From Acidobacteria bacterium RIFCSPLOWO2_02_FULL_67_21 (GTDB lineage Bacteria > Acidobacteriota > Vicinamibacteria > Vicinamibacterales > UBA2999): a stretch of DNA of 44,736 nt. Below the pieces are notes generated by a model. That model did no database searches and was not told the DNA's origin. It saw only the letters and a list, made by a program, of their open reading frames with translations. Positions 16,360-26,387 of this stretch are shown here, one piece after another. Made by a program: the position numbers and the translations under genes. The DNA lies in NCBI GenBank assembly GCA_001767195.1, contig MEKU01000063.1, positions 1-44,736 on the forward strand, read 5' to 3'. Numbering within the stretch: position 1 is the stretch's first letter; the number at the start of each line of letters is the position of its first letter.

Positions 16360-17216
16360 GATTCCTCCCGGGCTCCACCGGCCGTAAAGGCCAGCATGTG
16401 CATCACCGGAGCATCTTCGTGGCGGCTCCGGAGCAAAGCGCCCTCGTACGCCGCCAGCTTGTCGCGCAGGCTAACCACCCGCCCGACCACCGCCAGGGTC
16501 GGGGAATCGAGCGCGGCGGATCGGGCGTCCGCGGCAGCGCGTGCCACGGTCGTCACGACGACCCGCTGGCGTGCTGTCGCCCCGGCGTTGACGAAGGCGA
16601 CTGGCAGGTCGGCAGGGTAGCCGCGCTCGAGGAGCTGAGGGCTCCACGTTCCGACCGTCTGCAGGGCCATGAGGAGCACGAGCGTCGTGCGCGGATGGTA
16701 GGGGGGGATCGACAGCTCGGGCTCGTCTTCCTGCCGATGCGCCGACAGGATGCAGACCGCGTCGGCGACGCCACGGTGCGTGACGGGAATGCCAGCCAGC
16801 GCGGGCGCCGCTACGGCGCTCGACACGCCGGGCACGATCTCGAAAGGGATGCCGAGCTGCGACAGACGGAGCGCCTCTTCGCCCGTGCGCCCGAGCACCG
16901 TGGGGTCGCCCCCCTTGAGGCGCACGACGCGCCTGCCGTCGCGGGCGAACCGGACCAGCAGTTCCGTGATCGCCTCCTGGGGCATGTGGTGGTCCCCGCA
17001 GCGCTTGCCGACGAACACCAGCTCCGCGTCGAGGTCTTCGAGGAGACGCGCGTCCACGAGGCTGTCGTACAGCACGACGTCAGCTTCGCAGAGGATGCGC
17101 CACCCCCGCAGCGTGATGAGATCGGGATCCCCAGGGCCGGCCCCTACGAACACCACGCGTCCCGTCGCGCCGTGCACGCGCTGTCGCTTCGGACGTTCGT
17201 ATGCGACGACAGTCAT
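16347..17216 (-). CDS. cobA: uroporphyrinogen-III C-methyltransferase (CobA/NirE)
   Basis: This 289-residue SUMT uses SAM to methylate uroporphyrinogen III to precorrin-2, the first committed step to sirohaem and haem d1. Visible motifs are 'VGAGPGDPDLITLRG' near the N-terminus, 'VVLYDSLVD', the 'KRCGDHHMPQ' loop, 'VRLKGGDPTVLGRTGEE' and 'GVSSAVAAPALAGIP'. No CysG N-domain is attached; that function is two genes downstream. It is the first gene after the sigma-54 promoter at 17235-17250. The leader is only about 8 bases, and no ribosome site is visible before the ATG at 17216. By context it acts as NirE for haem d1. Confidence 0.92.
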   Translation of the reverse strand: MTVVAYERPKRQRVHGATGRVVFVGAGPGDPDLITLRGWRILCEADVVLYDSLVDARLLEDLDAELVFVGKRCGDHHMPQEAITELLVRFARDGRRVVRLKGGDPTVLGRTGEEALRLSQLGIPFEIVPGVSSAVAAPALAGIPVTHRGVADAVCILSAHRQEDEPELSIPPYHPRTTLVLLMALQTVGTWSPQLLERGYPADLPVAFVNAGATARQRVVVTTVARAAADARSAALDSPTLAVVGRVVSLRDKLAAYEGALLRSRHEDAPVMHMLAFTAGGAREESCPS

Positions 17217-17234
17217 GGCATTGCCCGGCAACTC

Positions 17235-17250
17235 AGCAAGGGACGAGCCA
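17235..17250 (-). promoter_or_regulatory. sigma-54 promoter of cobA-porin-cysG/fis
   Basis: Minus strand reads TGGCTCG, TCCC, TTGCT, an exact -24/-12 layout. Predicted transcript start is near 17224, just before the cobA ATG. Confidence 0.85.
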
Positions 17251-17310
17251 GGCCCGGACCGAGCAGAACCCGGCCAATTGCGTGATTTCCTGTGACGCAA
17301 GCTGACTATT

Positions 17311-17341
17311 GGCGGTTCGCGCGTGTATAGGGCCGTAGACA
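17311..17341. promoter_or_regulatory. upstream activator site (copy B), between cobA and nap
   Basis: An 18-bp dyad (TGTATAGGGCCGTAGACA on the plus strand, 17324-17341) with the GGCGGTT box at 17311-17317, 61 bp from the cobA -24 element. That distance is one helical turn shorter than in copies A and C. It could also serve the sigma-54-like nap promoter at 17450. Confidence 0.72.
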
Positions 17342-17449
17342 GGGATTTGAGTGAGTGATTGCACCAGCGAGTCTACAGAGCTGTATCTCGAAGTGCGCGA
17401 CTCGCAGGATGCTGCTCGCGCCAGATCCGCTGAAAGCGTGGAAGGCTAG

Positions 17450-17465
17450 TGGCATCCAACGTGCG
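17450..17465 (+). promoter_or_regulatory. sigma-54-like promoter of napDAGHB
   Basis: Plus strand reads TGGCATC, CAAC, GTGCG. The GG and GC spacing is right but the match is weaker than for the three minus-strand promoters. The predicted start near 17476 leaves an 18-base leader before napD. Confidence 0.45.
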
Positions 17466-17493
17466 TGGGCGTTTCACCGTTCCCGTTGCCGAG

Positions 17494-17757
17494 ATGAACA
17501 TTGCGAGCCTGCTGATCTACGTCGAGCCACAGTGGACGACGCATGCGCGCGTGCAACTGGAACAGCTGCCCGGTGTTGAAGTTCACGCCGCCACCGCCGA
17601 GGGCCGCCTGGTCGTAACCGTGGAAAAAGGCGACGACCTGGAAATGAGCCGGGCGATCGAGCAGCTTGGCGCGGTCCGGGGGGTGCGTGCAACGACACTG
17701 GTCTACCACCATTCTGAACCACTCGAGGATGAATCACCTGCAGAGGGAGAGCGCTAG
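17494..17757 (+). CDS. napD: NapD chaperone for periplasmic nitrate reductase
   Basis: This 87-residue cytoplasmic protein has the NapD ferredoxin-like fold ('[11 protein letters not shown]', '[23 protein letters not shown]', '[16 protein letters not shown]'). NapD binds the Tat signal of NapA until the molybdenum cofactor is inserted. The start at 17494 is preferred over the in-frame ATG-like start at 17449 because the family begins with M-N-I-A-S and the proposed promoter lies downstream of 17449. It ends 2 bp before napA. Confidence 0.88.
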   Translation: MNIASLLIYVEPQWTTHARVQLEQLPGVEVHAATAEGRLVVTVEKGDDLEMSRAIEQLGAVRGVRATTLVYHHSEPLEDESPAEGER

Positions 17758-17759
17758 CC

Positions 17760-20306
17760 ATGAGCACAACGCGACGCGGTTTCATCAGGTTGAGCGCCGT
17801 GGCGGCGGCCGCCGCGGCAGCCGACATCACGATCCCGGGTCTCGATGAGGCGCTGGCGCAGACCGCGCCGGACACGAGCATCCGCTGGGACAAGGGCGCG
17901 TGCCGTTTCTGCGGCACCGGCTGCGGCGTGCTGGTCGGTGTCAGGAATGGGCGCGTGGTCGCCACCCAGGGCGACCCCGATGCGCCGGTGAACCGCGGGC
18001 TGCTCTGCGTCAAGGGATATTTTCTCGCCAAGATCATGTACGGCGCCGACCGGCTCACGCGCCCGCTCCTGCGCATGAAGAACGGGACGTTCGACAAGAG
18101 CGGCGAGTTCACGCCGGTCTCCTGGAAGCAGGCCTTCGACATCATGGAGGAAAAGTGCAAGGCCGCGCTGAAGGCCAAAGGCCCGACTGCGGTCGGCATG
18201 TTCGCGTCCGGGCAATGGACCATTTTTGAAGGCGTGGCCGCGACCAAGTTCATGAAGGCGGGGCTGCGCTCCAACAACATCGATCCCAACGCACGGCACT
18301 GCATGGCGTCGGCCGTCGCCGGTTTCATGCGTACCTTTGGCGCCGACGAGCCGATGGGCTGTTACGACGATACGGAACAAGCCGACGCATTCGTGGTGTG
18401 GGGCTCGAACATGGCCGAGATGCATCCGATCCTCTGGTCGCGCGTGACCGGACGGCGGCTCACCGCCAAGCACGTCAAGATCGTGGTGCTCTCTACGTTC
18501 AACCACCGCACCAGCGAAGCGGCGGATGTCGAGATCATCTTCAAGCCGCAGACCGATCTCGCGATTCTCAATTACCTCTGCAACTACATCATTCAGAACG
18601 GCGCGGTCAATGAAGCGTTCGTCAAGCAGCACGTCACCTTCATGAAAGGCGTGACCGACATCGGGTACGGGCTGCGTCCGACTCATCGGCTGGAGCAGGC
18701 GGCCAGCAGTAACGGCTATCCCGGGACCGACGGCAAGCCCAAGGGCGATCCCAACGCGGCGAGCCCGATCACGTACGAGGAGTTCAAACAGCACGTCTCC
18801 GAATACACGGTGGACAAGGTCGCAGAGCTCTCCGGCGTGCCGAAAGAAAAGCTCGAGGCGCTCGCCAAGCTCTACGTCGACCCGAAAACCAAGATCGTCT
18901 CGTTCTGGACGATGGGCTTCAACCAGCACACGCGCGGGACGTGGGCGAACAACCTGATCTACGACGTGCACCTGCTCCTCGGGAAAATCTCCGAGCCGGG
19001 CAACGGACCGTTCTCGATCACCGGCCAGCCCTCGGCCTGCGGCACGGCGCGCGAAGTGGGCACGTTCGCCCACCGGCTGCCCGCTGACCTGGTGGTGGCG
19101 AACCCGCAGCACCGCGCAACCGCCGAGCAGATCTGGAAGCTGCCCGCGGGCACCATCCCCGGCCAGATCGGCCTCCATGCCGTGGCGATGGACCGGGCGC
19201 TCAAGGACCGCAATCTGAATTTCTTCTGGGTCTTGTGCACCAACCAGATGCAAGCCGGGGCCAACCTCTCCCAGGAACGCTATCCCGGCTTCCGCGATCC
19301 GGCGAACTTCGTGGTGGTCACCGACGCATATCCGACGGTTTCCGCGCACGCCGCCGATCTCGTCCTGCCGGCTGCGATGTGGATGGAAAAGGAAGGCGCC
19401 TACGGCAACGCCGAGCGGCGCACCCAGTTCTGGCGCCAGCAGGTCAACGCGCCGGGCGAAGCGAAATCCGACCTGTGGCAGATCATCGAGTTCTCCAAGC
19501 GTTTCAAGACAGAGGAAGTGTGGCCGGCGGAGCTTCTCGCCAAGATGCCCCAGTATGGCGGCAAGACGCTGTTCGACGTGCTCTATGCCAACGGCGAGGT
19601 CAACCAGTTCCCGCTGACTGAAATGGCGAAGGTGAATGGACACGCGATCAAGGGCTACATGAATGATGAATCGAAGGCCCTCGGCTTTTACGTGCAGAAA
19701 GGCCTGTTCGAGGAGTACGCCAGATTCGGTCGCGGCCACGCCCATGACCTCGCGCCCTTCGACCAGTTACACAAGGCGCGTGGCCTGCGGTGGCCGGTGG
19801 TCGACGGCAAGGAAACGCTGTGGCGCTACCGCGAGGGCTACGACCCCTACGTGAAGCAGGGTGAAGGCGTGAAGTTCTACGGCAGGCCGGACGGCAAGGC
19901 GGTCATCTTCGCTCTGCCTTATCAACCGCCGCCCGAACCGCCTGACAACGAATACAACCTGTGGCTGGCCACCGGCCGTGTGCTGGAGCACTGGCACTCC
20001 GGTTCGATGACGCGCCGCGTCCCCGAGCTGTACAGGGCGGTGCCGGATGCGTTGGTATACATGAACCCGCAGGACGCTGAGACCCGCGGCCTGAAGCAGG
20101 GCGACGTGGTGAAGGTGATCTCCCGGCGCGGCGAGATCCAGACCCGGGTCGATACGCGCGGCCGCAACAAGCCGCCGGTCGGCTTGGTGTTCGTCCCCTG
20201 GTTCGACGAGTCGCGGCTCATCAACAAGGTCACGCTTGACGCCACCTGCCCGATCTCGAAGCAGACCGACTACAAGAAATGCGCGGTGAAGATCGTCAAA
20301 GCGTGA
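17760..20306 (+). CDS. napA: periplasmic nitrate reductase catalytic subunit NapA
   Basis: This 848-residue molybdopterin enzyme reduces nitrate to nitrite in the periplasm. The N-terminus carries a twin-arginine signal (TRRGFIR). The [4Fe-4S] motif is Cys-x2-Cys-x3-Cys then a distant Cys ('CRFCGTGCG ... GLLCVKG'). The Mo-ligand Cys lies in '[10 protein letters not shown]'. Length and order are those of proteobacterial-type NapA. Codon use is slightly less GC-extreme than in its neighbours, consistent with transfer. It is followed by napG, 5 bp downstream. Confidence 0.97.
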   Translation: MSTTRRGFIRLSAVAAAAAAADITIPGLDEALAQTAPDTSIRWDKGACRFCGTGCGVLVGVRNGRVVATQGDPDAPVNRGLLCVKGYFLAKIMYGADRLTRPLLRMKNGTFDKSGEFTPVSWKQAFDIMEEKCKAALKAKGPTAVGMFASGQWTIFEGVAATKFMKAGLRSNNIDPNARHCMASAVAGFMRTFGADEPMGCYDDTEQADAFVVWGSNMAEMHPILWSRVTGRRLTAKHVKIVVLSTFNHRTSEAADVEIIFKPQTDLAILNYLCNYIIQNGAVNEAFVKQHVTFMKGVTDIGYGLRPTHRLEQAASSNGYPGTDGKPKGDPNAASPITYEEFKQHVSEYTVDKVAELSGVPKEKLEALAKLYVDPKTKIVSFWTMGFNQHTRGTWANNLIYDVHLLLGKISEPGNGPFSITGQPSACGTAREVGTFAHRLPADLVVANPQHRATAEQIWKLPAGTIPGQIGLHAVAMDRALKDRNLNFFWVLCTNQMQAGANLSQERYPGFRDPANFVVVTDAYPTVSAHAADLVLPAAMWMEKEGAYGNAERRTQFWRQQVNAPGEAKSDLWQIIEFSKRFKTEEVWPAELLAKMPQYGGKTLFDVLYANGEVNQFPLTEMAKVNGHAIKGYMNDESKALGFYVQKGLFEEYARFGRGHAHDLAPFDQLHKARGLRWPVVDGKETLWRYREGYDPYVKQGEGVKFYGRPDGKAVIFALPYQPPPEPPDNEYNLWLATGRVLEHWHSGSMTRRVPELYRAVPDALVYMNPQDAETRGLKQGDVVKVISRRGEIQTRVDTRGRNKPPVGLVFVPWFDESRLINKVTLDATCPISKQTDYKKCAVKIVKA

Positions 20307-20311
20307 GGAGT

Positions 20312-21067
20312 ATGGTAGGTAACGGCAAGACCAGGGCGGCGACGCGGCGGCAATTTTTGCTTGACGCCGCGAGGAACGCGGGCGGCGTGACGCTGGTCGG
20401 CGTAGGGCTCGCGTTCCACGCCGGGCAGGCCAGGGCGTTGCCGCCGGAGGCCATCCGGCCGCCGGGCGCGCGCGCCGAGCCAGGGTTTCTCGCCGCCTGC
20501 CTGCGATGCGGGATGTGCGTGCGCGACTGCCCTTATCAGATCCTCAATCTCGCCAAGCTCGGACAGACTATCGCGACCGGTACGCCGTATTTCGTCGCGC
20601 GCACCGGACCGTGCGAGATGTGCGTGGACATTCCGTGCGTGAAAGCGTGTCCGAGCGGTGCGCTCGACCCTGATCTCACCGACATCAACCGGGCGCGCAT
20701 GGGCCTCGCGGTGCTGGCCGATCACGAAACCTGCCTCAACTTCCTCGGCTTGCGCTGCGAGGTCTGCTACCGGGCATGTCCGCTCAGCGACAAGGCGATC
20801 ACGCTCGAGCAGCAGCAGAACCCGCGCAGCAGCGCGTACGCCACGTTCATTCCGACCGTGCACTCCGACCAGTGCACCGGCTGCGGCAAATGCGAACACG
20901 CGTGCGTGCTGGAGACGGCGGCGATCCGGGTGCTGCCGCGCCATCTGACGAAAGGCGAGCTTGGCGAGCACTACCGCCTCGGCTGGGAAGAGCAGAAGAG
21001 GGCGGGCAAACCGCTCATCGAGGGCGTCACGGGCCTGCCCGACCGCATGCCGGAGGCCACGCGATGA
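20312..21067 (+). CDS. napG: NapG, periplasmic ferredoxin-type protein
   Basis: This 251-residue Tat-exported protein (TRRQFLLDA) carries four [4Fe-4S] motifs, e.g. '[12 protein letters not shown]', '[14 protein letters not shown]', 'CEVCYRACP' and '[11 protein letters not shown]'. NapG works with membrane NapH to carry quinol electrons to NapB/NapA. The ATG at 20312 has a GAGG site in the napA/napG junction. It overlaps napH as ATGA. Confidence 0.94.
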   Translation: MVGNGKTRAATRRQFLLDAARNAGGVTLVGVGLAFHAGQARALPPEAIRPPGARAEPGFLAACLRCGMCVRDCPYQILNLAKLGQTIATGTPYFVARTGPCEMCVDIPCVKACPSGALDPDLTDINRARMGLAVLADHETCLNFLGLRCEVCYRACPLSDKAITLEQQQNPRSSAYATFIPTVHSDQCTGCGKCEHACVLETAAIRVLPRHLTKGELGEHYRLGWEEQKRAGKPLIEGVTGLPDRMPEATR

Positions 21068-21978
21068 AACGGGGCGTCGGCAGCGACGCGATCCGCGTCA
21101 AGGGCTGGCTTGCGGCGCACCGGTGGCTGCTCGCCCGCCGCGCCACGCAGCTCACGGTGCTCGCCCTGTTCCTCGCCGGCCCCTGGCTCGGCTACTGGAT
21201 TGTGAAAGGCAACCTCAATTTCAGCCTGACGCTCGGCGTGCTGCCGCTTGCCGATCCGTACGTGCTGTTGCAATCGCTGGTGGCGGGGCACAGGCCCGAG
21301 CGAAAGGCGCTCGTCGGCGCGGCAGTCATTCTGTTCGCCTATTTTGTGGCCGGCGGCCGCACCTACTGCGCGTGGGTGTGCCCGGTCAACGCCGTGACCG
21401 ATGCGGCGCATTGGCTGCGCGCACGGCTTGGCGTGCCCGGCGGCGTCATCATCCCGCGCTCAACACGCTACTGGATCCTCGCCATGACGCTGGCGCTCGC
21501 CTGGATCACCGGCTCCATTGCCTGGGAACTGGTGAACCCGATCTCGATCCTGCACCGGGGCATCATTTTCGGCATCGGCGTCGGCTGGGCCGTCATCGTC
21601 GCGGTGTTTCTTCTCGATCTGTTCGTCGCCGAACGCGCCTGGTGTGGCCGCTTGTGCCCGGTCGGGGCCTTCTACAGCGCGGTAGCCACATTCAGCCCGC
21701 TGCGCATCGTCGCGGTGCGGCGCGAACAGTGCAACGATTGCGCCGATTGCTACACGGTGTGCCCAGAGCCGCTGGTAATCAGGCCCGCGCTCAAGGGCGC
21801 GGACGATGGCATCGGCCCGGTTATCCTGTCGCCTCATTGCACCAACTGCGGCCGGTGCATCGACGTCTGCTCGAGGCACGTCTTTGCTTTCGGGTCGCGC
21901 TTTTCCAATCACCGCCAACCGCTGGCCGACGCCGCACAGCACGTGGCAGCCCGTAAGGTAACCGCTGTCGAACTGTGA
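21064..21978 (+). CDS. napH: NapH, membrane ferredoxin-type quinol dehydrogenase
   Basis: This 304-residue protein has four or so TM helices, two Cys-x3-Cys-Pro motifs ('CAWVCPVN', 'CGRLCPVG') and two C-terminal [4Fe-4S] motifs ('[14 protein letters not shown]', '[12 protein letters not shown]'). NapH takes electrons from quinol. No napC is present, so NapGH is the likely sole quinol route to Nap. The start overlaps the napG stop as ATGA. Confidence 0.94.
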   Translation: MKRGVGSDAIRVKGWLAAHRWLLARRATQLTVLALFLAGPWLGYWIVKGNLNFSLTLGVLPLADPYVLLQSLVAGHRPERKALVGAAVILFAYFVAGGRTYCAWVCPVNAVTDAAHWLRARLGVPGGVIIPRSTRYWILAMTLALAWITGSIAWELVNPISILHRGIIFGIGVGWAVIVAVFLLDLFVAERAWCGRLCPVGAFYSAVATFSPLRIVAVRREQCNDCADCYTVCPEPLVIRPALKGADDGIGPVILSPHCTNCGRCIDVCSRHVFAFGSRFSNHRQPLADAAQHVAARKVTAVEL

Positions 21979-21998
21979 TGACGCAAAAGGAGTCATTT

Positions 21999-22466
21999 AT
22001 GAACAAGTCCACCACGATTCTCCTGGCAACAGTGGCGCTGGCGCTGTGGCAGCCCGCGTCGGCACAGCAAGCCGCGCCGAACGTGCAAACGCTGCGTGGG
22101 GCCGACGTCGATGACGCAGACAGGGCACCTGAAGAGAAGTCCTACGTCGGCAAGCGCCCGGGCAGCCAGAAGCCGATCGCGCGCACCTTCAGCGGGCAGC
22201 CGCCGCTCATCCCACATAGCGTCGAGGGCATCCCGGCGATCACGCTGGAGCGTAACACGTGCCTTTTCTGCCATGGAGCGCAAACCTACAAGAGCGCCAA
22301 GGCGCCGAAAGCGGGCGACAGCCACTTCAAGGACCGTGACGGCAACAGCCTTGCGGAGGTGTCCCCGGCCCGCCATACATGCACGGCGTGCCACGTGCCG
22401 CAGGCCGACGCCAAGCCCCTGGTGCGAAATACCTTCAGGGGCGCGGTTGAAGCGAAGAAGAACTGA
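21999..22466 (+). CDS. napB: NapB, dihaem cytochrome c subunit
   Basis: This 155-residue protein has a signal peptide and two c-haem sites (CLFCH and CTACH) plus the conserved 'PPLIPHSVEG' segment. It passes electrons to NapA. An AAAGGAG site precedes the ATG at 21999. Its stop overlaps the next membrane gene. Confidence 0.94.
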   Translation: MNKSTTILLATVALALWQPASAQQAAPNVQTLRGADVDDADRAPEEKSYVGKRPGSQKPIARTFSGQPPLIPHSVEGIPAITLERNTCLFCHGAQTYKSAKAPKAGDSHFKDRDGNSLAEVSPARHTCTACHVPQADAKPLVRNTFRGAVEAKKN

Positions 22467-22879
22467 TGATGCGGTGTCTGTTTCCGGATACGCCGCGCGA
22501 CTTCCCCTTCAGGCGGACCGTCCGAACGGCGCTCAGGACGCTCCACATGTTCGCAACCGGTGTTCTCGTCGGAGGCCACATCTTCGGGCAACCAAAGGAG
22601 CAGCTTTTCGGCTGGCTGGTGGGCAGCGTTGCGTCGGGCCTCGTCCTTCTGGCGACGGATCTCCACGCGACCTTCGCCTTCCTCTTTCAGGTGCGCGGCC
22701 TGCTGGTTCTCCTGAAAGTCGCCCTCACAGCGATGGTGCTCGTCTTCTGGGAAGCCCGCGTGCCCCTGCTGATCGCGGCGCTGACCCTGGGCGCCGCAGG
22801 GAGCCACATGCCCGGTTCAGTGCGCCACCGGCTCATTCTGGGCCGAAGCACGCTCGTTGCCGACGCGCGGAGCGGATGA
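22466..22879 (+). CDS. four-helix membrane protein downstream of napB
   Basis: This 137-residue hydrophobic protein with about four TM helices has a His in 'TLHMFATGVLVGGHIFG' that could bind haem. It starts inside the napB stop (TGATG). Its 3' end overlaps the convergent small oxidase-cluster gene by 47 bp. Function unknown; it travels with nap here. Confidence 0.6.
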   Translation: MMRCLFPDTPRDFPFRRTVRTALRTLHMFATGVLVGGHIFGQPKEQLFGWLVGSVASGLVLLATDLHATFAFLFQVRGLLVLLKVALTAMVLVFWEARVPLLIAALTLGAAGSHMPGSVRHRLILGRSTLVADARSG

Positions 22880-23105
22880 CGCGCTCACACACCTGCGCTC
22901 CAGCCTCCGCGCGCCTGACACTGCGATAGAGCCAGATCGCGATTCCGATGATCATGCCGAGCGGAAGCGCCATGAGCATGATGGTCATACTGACGTACGC
23001 AGTTGAATTCTCATTGACCCCCACCAGCGCGCAGGCCGGGCAGGCAAGCGCCACCCGTGGTGCCAGAACCAGGATCACCGTAGCCACAACAACGCGCATC
23101 GCCAC
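22833..23105 (-). CDS. small membrane protein of the oxidase cluster
   Basis: This 90-residue protein has a signal-like N-terminus ending in 'ALACPACALVG' and one TM helix (about 40-60). Short proteins with a Cys-Pro-x-Cys after a signal sequence are common at the end of cytochrome oxidase operons. It lies 3 bp after the second ctaE gene. It may help metal delivery or assembly (inference). Confidence 0.55.
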   Translation of the reverse strand: MAMRVVVATVILVLAPRVALACPACALVGVNENSTAYVSMTIMLMALPLGMIIGIAIWLYRSVRRAEAGAQVCERVIRSARRQRACFGPE

Positions 23106-23108
23106 TCC

Positions 23109-23711
23109 CTAGAAGTACACGCGACCGTAAATAACGGGCCACACGCCGACAACGAAATACCAGAACGTCTGCGCACCCAGGAGGAAGCCCGGCGACAGCG
23201 TCCCCTGCCGGAGGCGCCACCAGGCCACGCCGAGGCCGATGAGCGCGCCGACGGCATGGAGCCCATGGGCGCCGACGATCACATAGAAGAATGACCCCAA
23301 CGTGCTCGATCGAATCGTCAGGCCCTGGCTGAGCAGGCCGATCCACTCGCGGCCCTGAAGCACGACGAAGATCGCTCCCAGCATCCATGCCAGCAGGACG
23401 GTCTGGGCGGCGGAAGCCGGGTTCCGCCGATACTGGCGGTTCGCCCAGACGAGGAGCAGGCCGCTGGCCACGAGCGCGGCGGTGTTGAACGCGGTCGCCG
23501 CCGCGGGGAGAACGGGCTCGCTCGGCAGCCGCCACGTCCCCGGCTTGGCACCCGCTTGCGTGATGGTGAACGCGCTGATCAGCCCGGCAAAGAACATCAC
23601 CTCGGCGCCCACGAAGAGCAGCATCCCGAGAACGCTGTTCGGCACGACCTCGCGCCGGCGCGCCGGCAGAGCGGGGAGAGCAGGGAGCGTGGCTTCCATC
23701 CGGATGTGCAC
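23109..23711 (-). CDS. ctaE: cytochrome c oxidase subunit III, second copy
   Basis: This 200-residue, five-TM CtaE/CoxC family protein has 'GMLLFVGAEVMFFAGLISAF' and 'VIVGAHGLHAVGALIGLGVAW' (the GxHxxH segment). It differs from the ctaE at 24066-24638, so the operon encodes two subunit III paralogues. GTG 23711 or ATG 23699 may be the start; the former lies just after the ctaF stop. Confidence 0.85.
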   Translation of the reverse strand: MHIRMEATLPALPALPARRREVVPNSVLGMLLFVGAEVMFFAGLISAFTITQAGAKPGTWRLPSEPVLPAAATAFNTAALVASGLLLVWANRQYRRNPASAAQTVLLAWMLGAIFVVLQGREWIGLLSQGLTIRSSTLGSFFYVIVGAHGLHAVGALIGLGVAWWRLRQGTLSPGFLLGAQTFWYFVVGVWPVIYGRVYF

Positions 23712-23712
23712 C

Positions 23713-24060
23713 CTACCGGTGGCCGCCCGCGACGGCGCCCCCGCCGCTCCGTACCGCCTCCTTGGCAGCCGTGTTCTCCCAGCGGAGGCCGTCGTGCTTC
23801 ATGACGTCGGGCGCGATCCCGGCAAACATCACCACGATGAAGCCGATCATGGCGAGCAGCACATACGCGACCCACCTCTTCTCGATATCCAGGTGCATGA
23901 AGTGCTTGGCGACAAGGAACGCCTTGACGATCGCCACCCCGAAGGCGGTGATCACTGTCAGCATCCGAATGCCGATCAGCGGCCCCAGAATGCTGACGAC
24001 GAGCAACGCACACAGCATGGCCCAGATTTTCACGTAGTTCCGCTGCACGTGTTCGGTCAT
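23713..24060 (-). CDS. ctaF: cytochrome c oxidase subunit IV (CtaF-like)
   Basis: This 115-residue, three-TM protein matches the prokaryotic cytochrome c oxidase subunit IV family ('VKAFLVAKHFMHLDIEKRW'). It sits between the two subunit III genes, with 5-bp and 1-bp gaps. Confidence 0.85.
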   Translation of the reverse strand: MTEHVQRNYVKIWAMLCALLVVSILGPLIGIRMLTVITAFGVAIVKAFLVAKHFMHLDIEKRWVAYVLLAMIGFIVVMFAGIAPDVMKHDGLRWENTAAKEAVRSGGGAVAGGHR

Positions 24061-24065
24061 GGCGC

Positions 24066-24638
24066 TCACTTCGCGATGTAGAGCAGGGGAAAGAGGAAGA
24101 TCCACACGATATCGACGAAATGCCAGTAGATGCCGATGTTCTCGACCCTGTGCAGTTCGATGTTCTTTGCGGCAGTCGCCGCCACGAACAGCAAGATCAC
24201 CATGCCGGCGAGCACGTGCAGCGCGTGCAGGCCGGCCGCCGTGTAATAGAAAGACCAGAACAGGTTCGACCCGATCGTAAATCCGCTCGTGATCTCGGCA
24301 GTCCACTCGAAGGCCTTGACGATGAGGAACGTGGCGCCGCCGGCCGCAGTGAGCAGGAGCAGCCTGGCGGCGCTCTTGCCGTCGCCGCGCTCGGCGGCCT
24401 GATGCGCGAGGACTGCGGAAAGGCTGGACGAGAGCAGCACGAACGTATTGAACCCGCCGGCCCAGACGTTGGTGTGAATCGCCTGGCCCTCCCATTCGGG
24501 ATGACCGATCCGGTGCATGATGTAGGCGCCGAGCAGGCCGCCGAAGATGACGATCTCCGAGGCAAGGACCCACCAGACCGCCAGACGGCCCGTCGGGATC
24601 CCGGTCATGCTCCGTGCCGCGGCGAGGGTTCTCGTCAC
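24066..24638 (-). CDS. ctaE: cytochrome c oxidase subunit III, first copy
   Basis: This 190-residue, five-TM CtaE family protein has 'WWVLASEIVIFGGLLGAYIMHR', 'KAFEWTAEI' and 'YYTAAGLHALHVLAGM'. The GTG start at 24638 has a GGAG site and lies 12 bp after ctaD. A normal aa3 oxidase needs only one subunit III, so the second copy may be an accessory or alternative subunit. Confidence 0.88.
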   Translation of the reverse strand: MTRTLAAARSMTGIPTGRLAVWWVLASEIVIFGGLLGAYIMHRIGHPEWEGQAIHTNVWAGGFNTFVLLSSSLSAVLAHQAAERGDGKSAARLLLLTAAGGATFLIVKAFEWTAEITSGFTIGSNLFWSFYYTAAGLHALHVLAGMVILLFVAATAAKNIELHRVENIGIYWHFVDIVWIFLFPLLYIAK

Positions 24639-24650
24639 GTCCTGCTCCGG

Positions 24651-26387
24651 TCAGGCGGGCTGCTGCAGGGGCCGGCGGGCGCCGGGCGCATCGGGGTCTG
24701 CCGGCTCGTCGGGCTCGTGCTGGGGCCAGTAGTCTTCGTCACGGTTTGGCACGCTGTATTCGTACGGACCCCGGTAGACGACCGGCATCGTCACGAAGTT
24801 CCCGTGCGGCGGCGGCGACGGGGCGAGCCATTCCAGCGTGTTTGCCTTCCATGGGTTCGCTTCGGCAACTGTTCCCCGGAAGAGGCTGTAGACGAAGTTG
24901 ACGACGAACACCACTTGAAAGGCCAGCGTCACCAGCAGCGCCCGCGTTGCCAGAATGCGCAAGCTCTGCATCTCCGGCGTTGCCAGCTCCGCAAACATCG
25001 AGTAGTCGAAGATGCGCCGGTGGTCGCCGGCCGTTCCCGTGATGAACAGCGGGATGAAGCAGATGTTGAAGGCGATGATGGTGCCCCAGAAGTGCACCTT
25101 CCCCCACGTTTCGTTCATCATGCGTCCGAACATCTTCGGGAACCAGAAGGTGATGCCCGCAAACGCCGCCAGGAACGCGATGGGGAAGAAGGTGTAGTGG
25201 AAGTGCGCGACGACGAAGTACGTGTCGTGGAAGTAGATGTCCGACCCCGCCGAACCGAGGAAGATTCCCGTCACGCCGCCGATCAGGAACTCGGCCACGA
25301 AGGCCAGCGCCCACAACATGGGCGTGGAGAACCGGATGGAGCCCCCGTACAGCGTGGCAATGTAGGCGAAGAACATCTCGGCGACTGGAATCGAGATGAT
25401 CAGCGTCGTCACGCTGAAGAGGCTCGCCATCCGCGGATCGATGCCGGCGACGAACTGGTGATGCGCCCAGACGAAGAAGCTGATGATGCCCGTGGCGACC
25501 GCCGAATAGACGATCGTCCGGTAGGCGAACAGTTTCTTCCGCGCGAACACCACCATCACTTCGGCGACAATGCCCATCGCCGGCAGCAGCAGGACGTAGA
25601 CTTCGGGATGGCCGAAGAACCAGAAGAGGTGCTGCCAGAGCACCGGATCCCCTCCGCGGGCCGGATCGTAGAACCCGGTGCCGACGACCTGGTCGAAGAG
25701 CAGCATGACGGCGCCGGCAACGAGCGGGCCGACCGAGCCCATGAAAAGGACGGCGGCAATCATGATCGTCCAGACGATGATTGGAATGTCGAACATCTTC
25801 ATGCCGGGCGCCCGCGAGTTCATCGTTGTGGTGATGAAATTGATGCCTCCGAGGAGAAACGCGACAAACTCCAGCGCCACCGCCAGGAGCCACAGCGTGG
25901 ATCCGAAGGGCGTCATGCTGTAGGCGCTGTTCGCCGAGAGCGGGGGGTATGCGGTCCAGGCACCGCCGAACGCTCCCCCCGGCACGAAGAACGAGGCGAC
26001 GAGCACAACCGAGCTGAGGAAGAAGATCTGGTACGAGAGGCGGTTGACCCTTGGGAACACCATGTCGTCACAGCCGAGCATCAGCGGAATCAAGTAGTTG
26101 CCGAACCCGGCGAGCAACACCGGCATCGCCACCCAGAAGATCATGATGGTTCCGTGCATCGTGACGAGGTAGTTGTAGTCGGCGGCCGCGACCCGGCCGA
26201 ACAGCGGCACGCTAGCCCCCGGAAACGCCGCCTGCATGCGGAAGACGTACGCGGCGAACGCGCCGATGAGCGCCATCGCCATTCCCGTCAACATGTATTG
26301 GAGCCCGATGGTCTTGTGGTCGGTGGACCACAGGTACGTCCTGACGAACCCTGGGGCACGGGTCGCGTCGGGCGCGTGGCCGGTCAT
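24651..26387 (-). CDS. ctaD: cytochrome c oxidase subunit I (aa3-type)
   Basis: This 578-residue, 12-TM haem-copper oxygen reductase has 'WSTDHKTIGLQYM' at the N-terminus, 'FWFFGHPEVYVLLLPAMG' with the cross-linked His-Tyr pair, 'WAHHQFVAGID' for CuB, and 'VVAHFHYTFF' for the haem ligands. Unlike NorY, all oxygen-reductase residues are intact. The C-terminus is extended and Pro/Asp-rich. The start at 26387 has an AGGAGG site and overlaps the ctaC stop as ATGA. It could consume air oxygen or oxygen made by the Nod-like protein. Confidence 0.96.
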   Translation of the reverse strand: MTGHAPDATRAPGFVRTYLWSTDHKTIGLQYMLTGMAMALIGAFAAYVFRMQAAFPGASVPLFGRVAAADYNYLVTMHGTIMIFWVAMPVLLAGFGNYLIPLMLGCDDMVFPRVNRLSYQIFFLSSVVLVASFFVPGGAFGGAWTAYPPLSANSAYSMTPFGSTLWLLAVALEFVAFLLGGINFITTTMNSRAPGMKMFDIPIIVWTIMIAAVLFMGSVGPLVAGAVMLLFDQVVGTGFYDPARGGDPVLWQHLFWFFGHPEVYVLLLPAMGIVAEVMVVFARKKLFAYRTIVYSAVATGIISFFVWAHHQFVAGIDPRMASLFSVTTLIISIPVAEMFFAYIATLYGGSIRFSTPMLWALAFVAEFLIGGVTGIFLGSAGSDIYFHDTYFVVAHFHYTFFPIAFLAAFAGITFWFPKMFGRMMNETWGKVHFWGTIIAFNICFIPLFITGTAGDHRRIFDYSMFAELATPEMQSLRILATRALLVTLAFQVVFVVNFVYSLFRGTVAEANPWKANTLEWLAPSPPPHGNFVTMPVVYRGPYEYSVPNRDEDYWPQHEPDEPADPDAPGARRPLQQPA

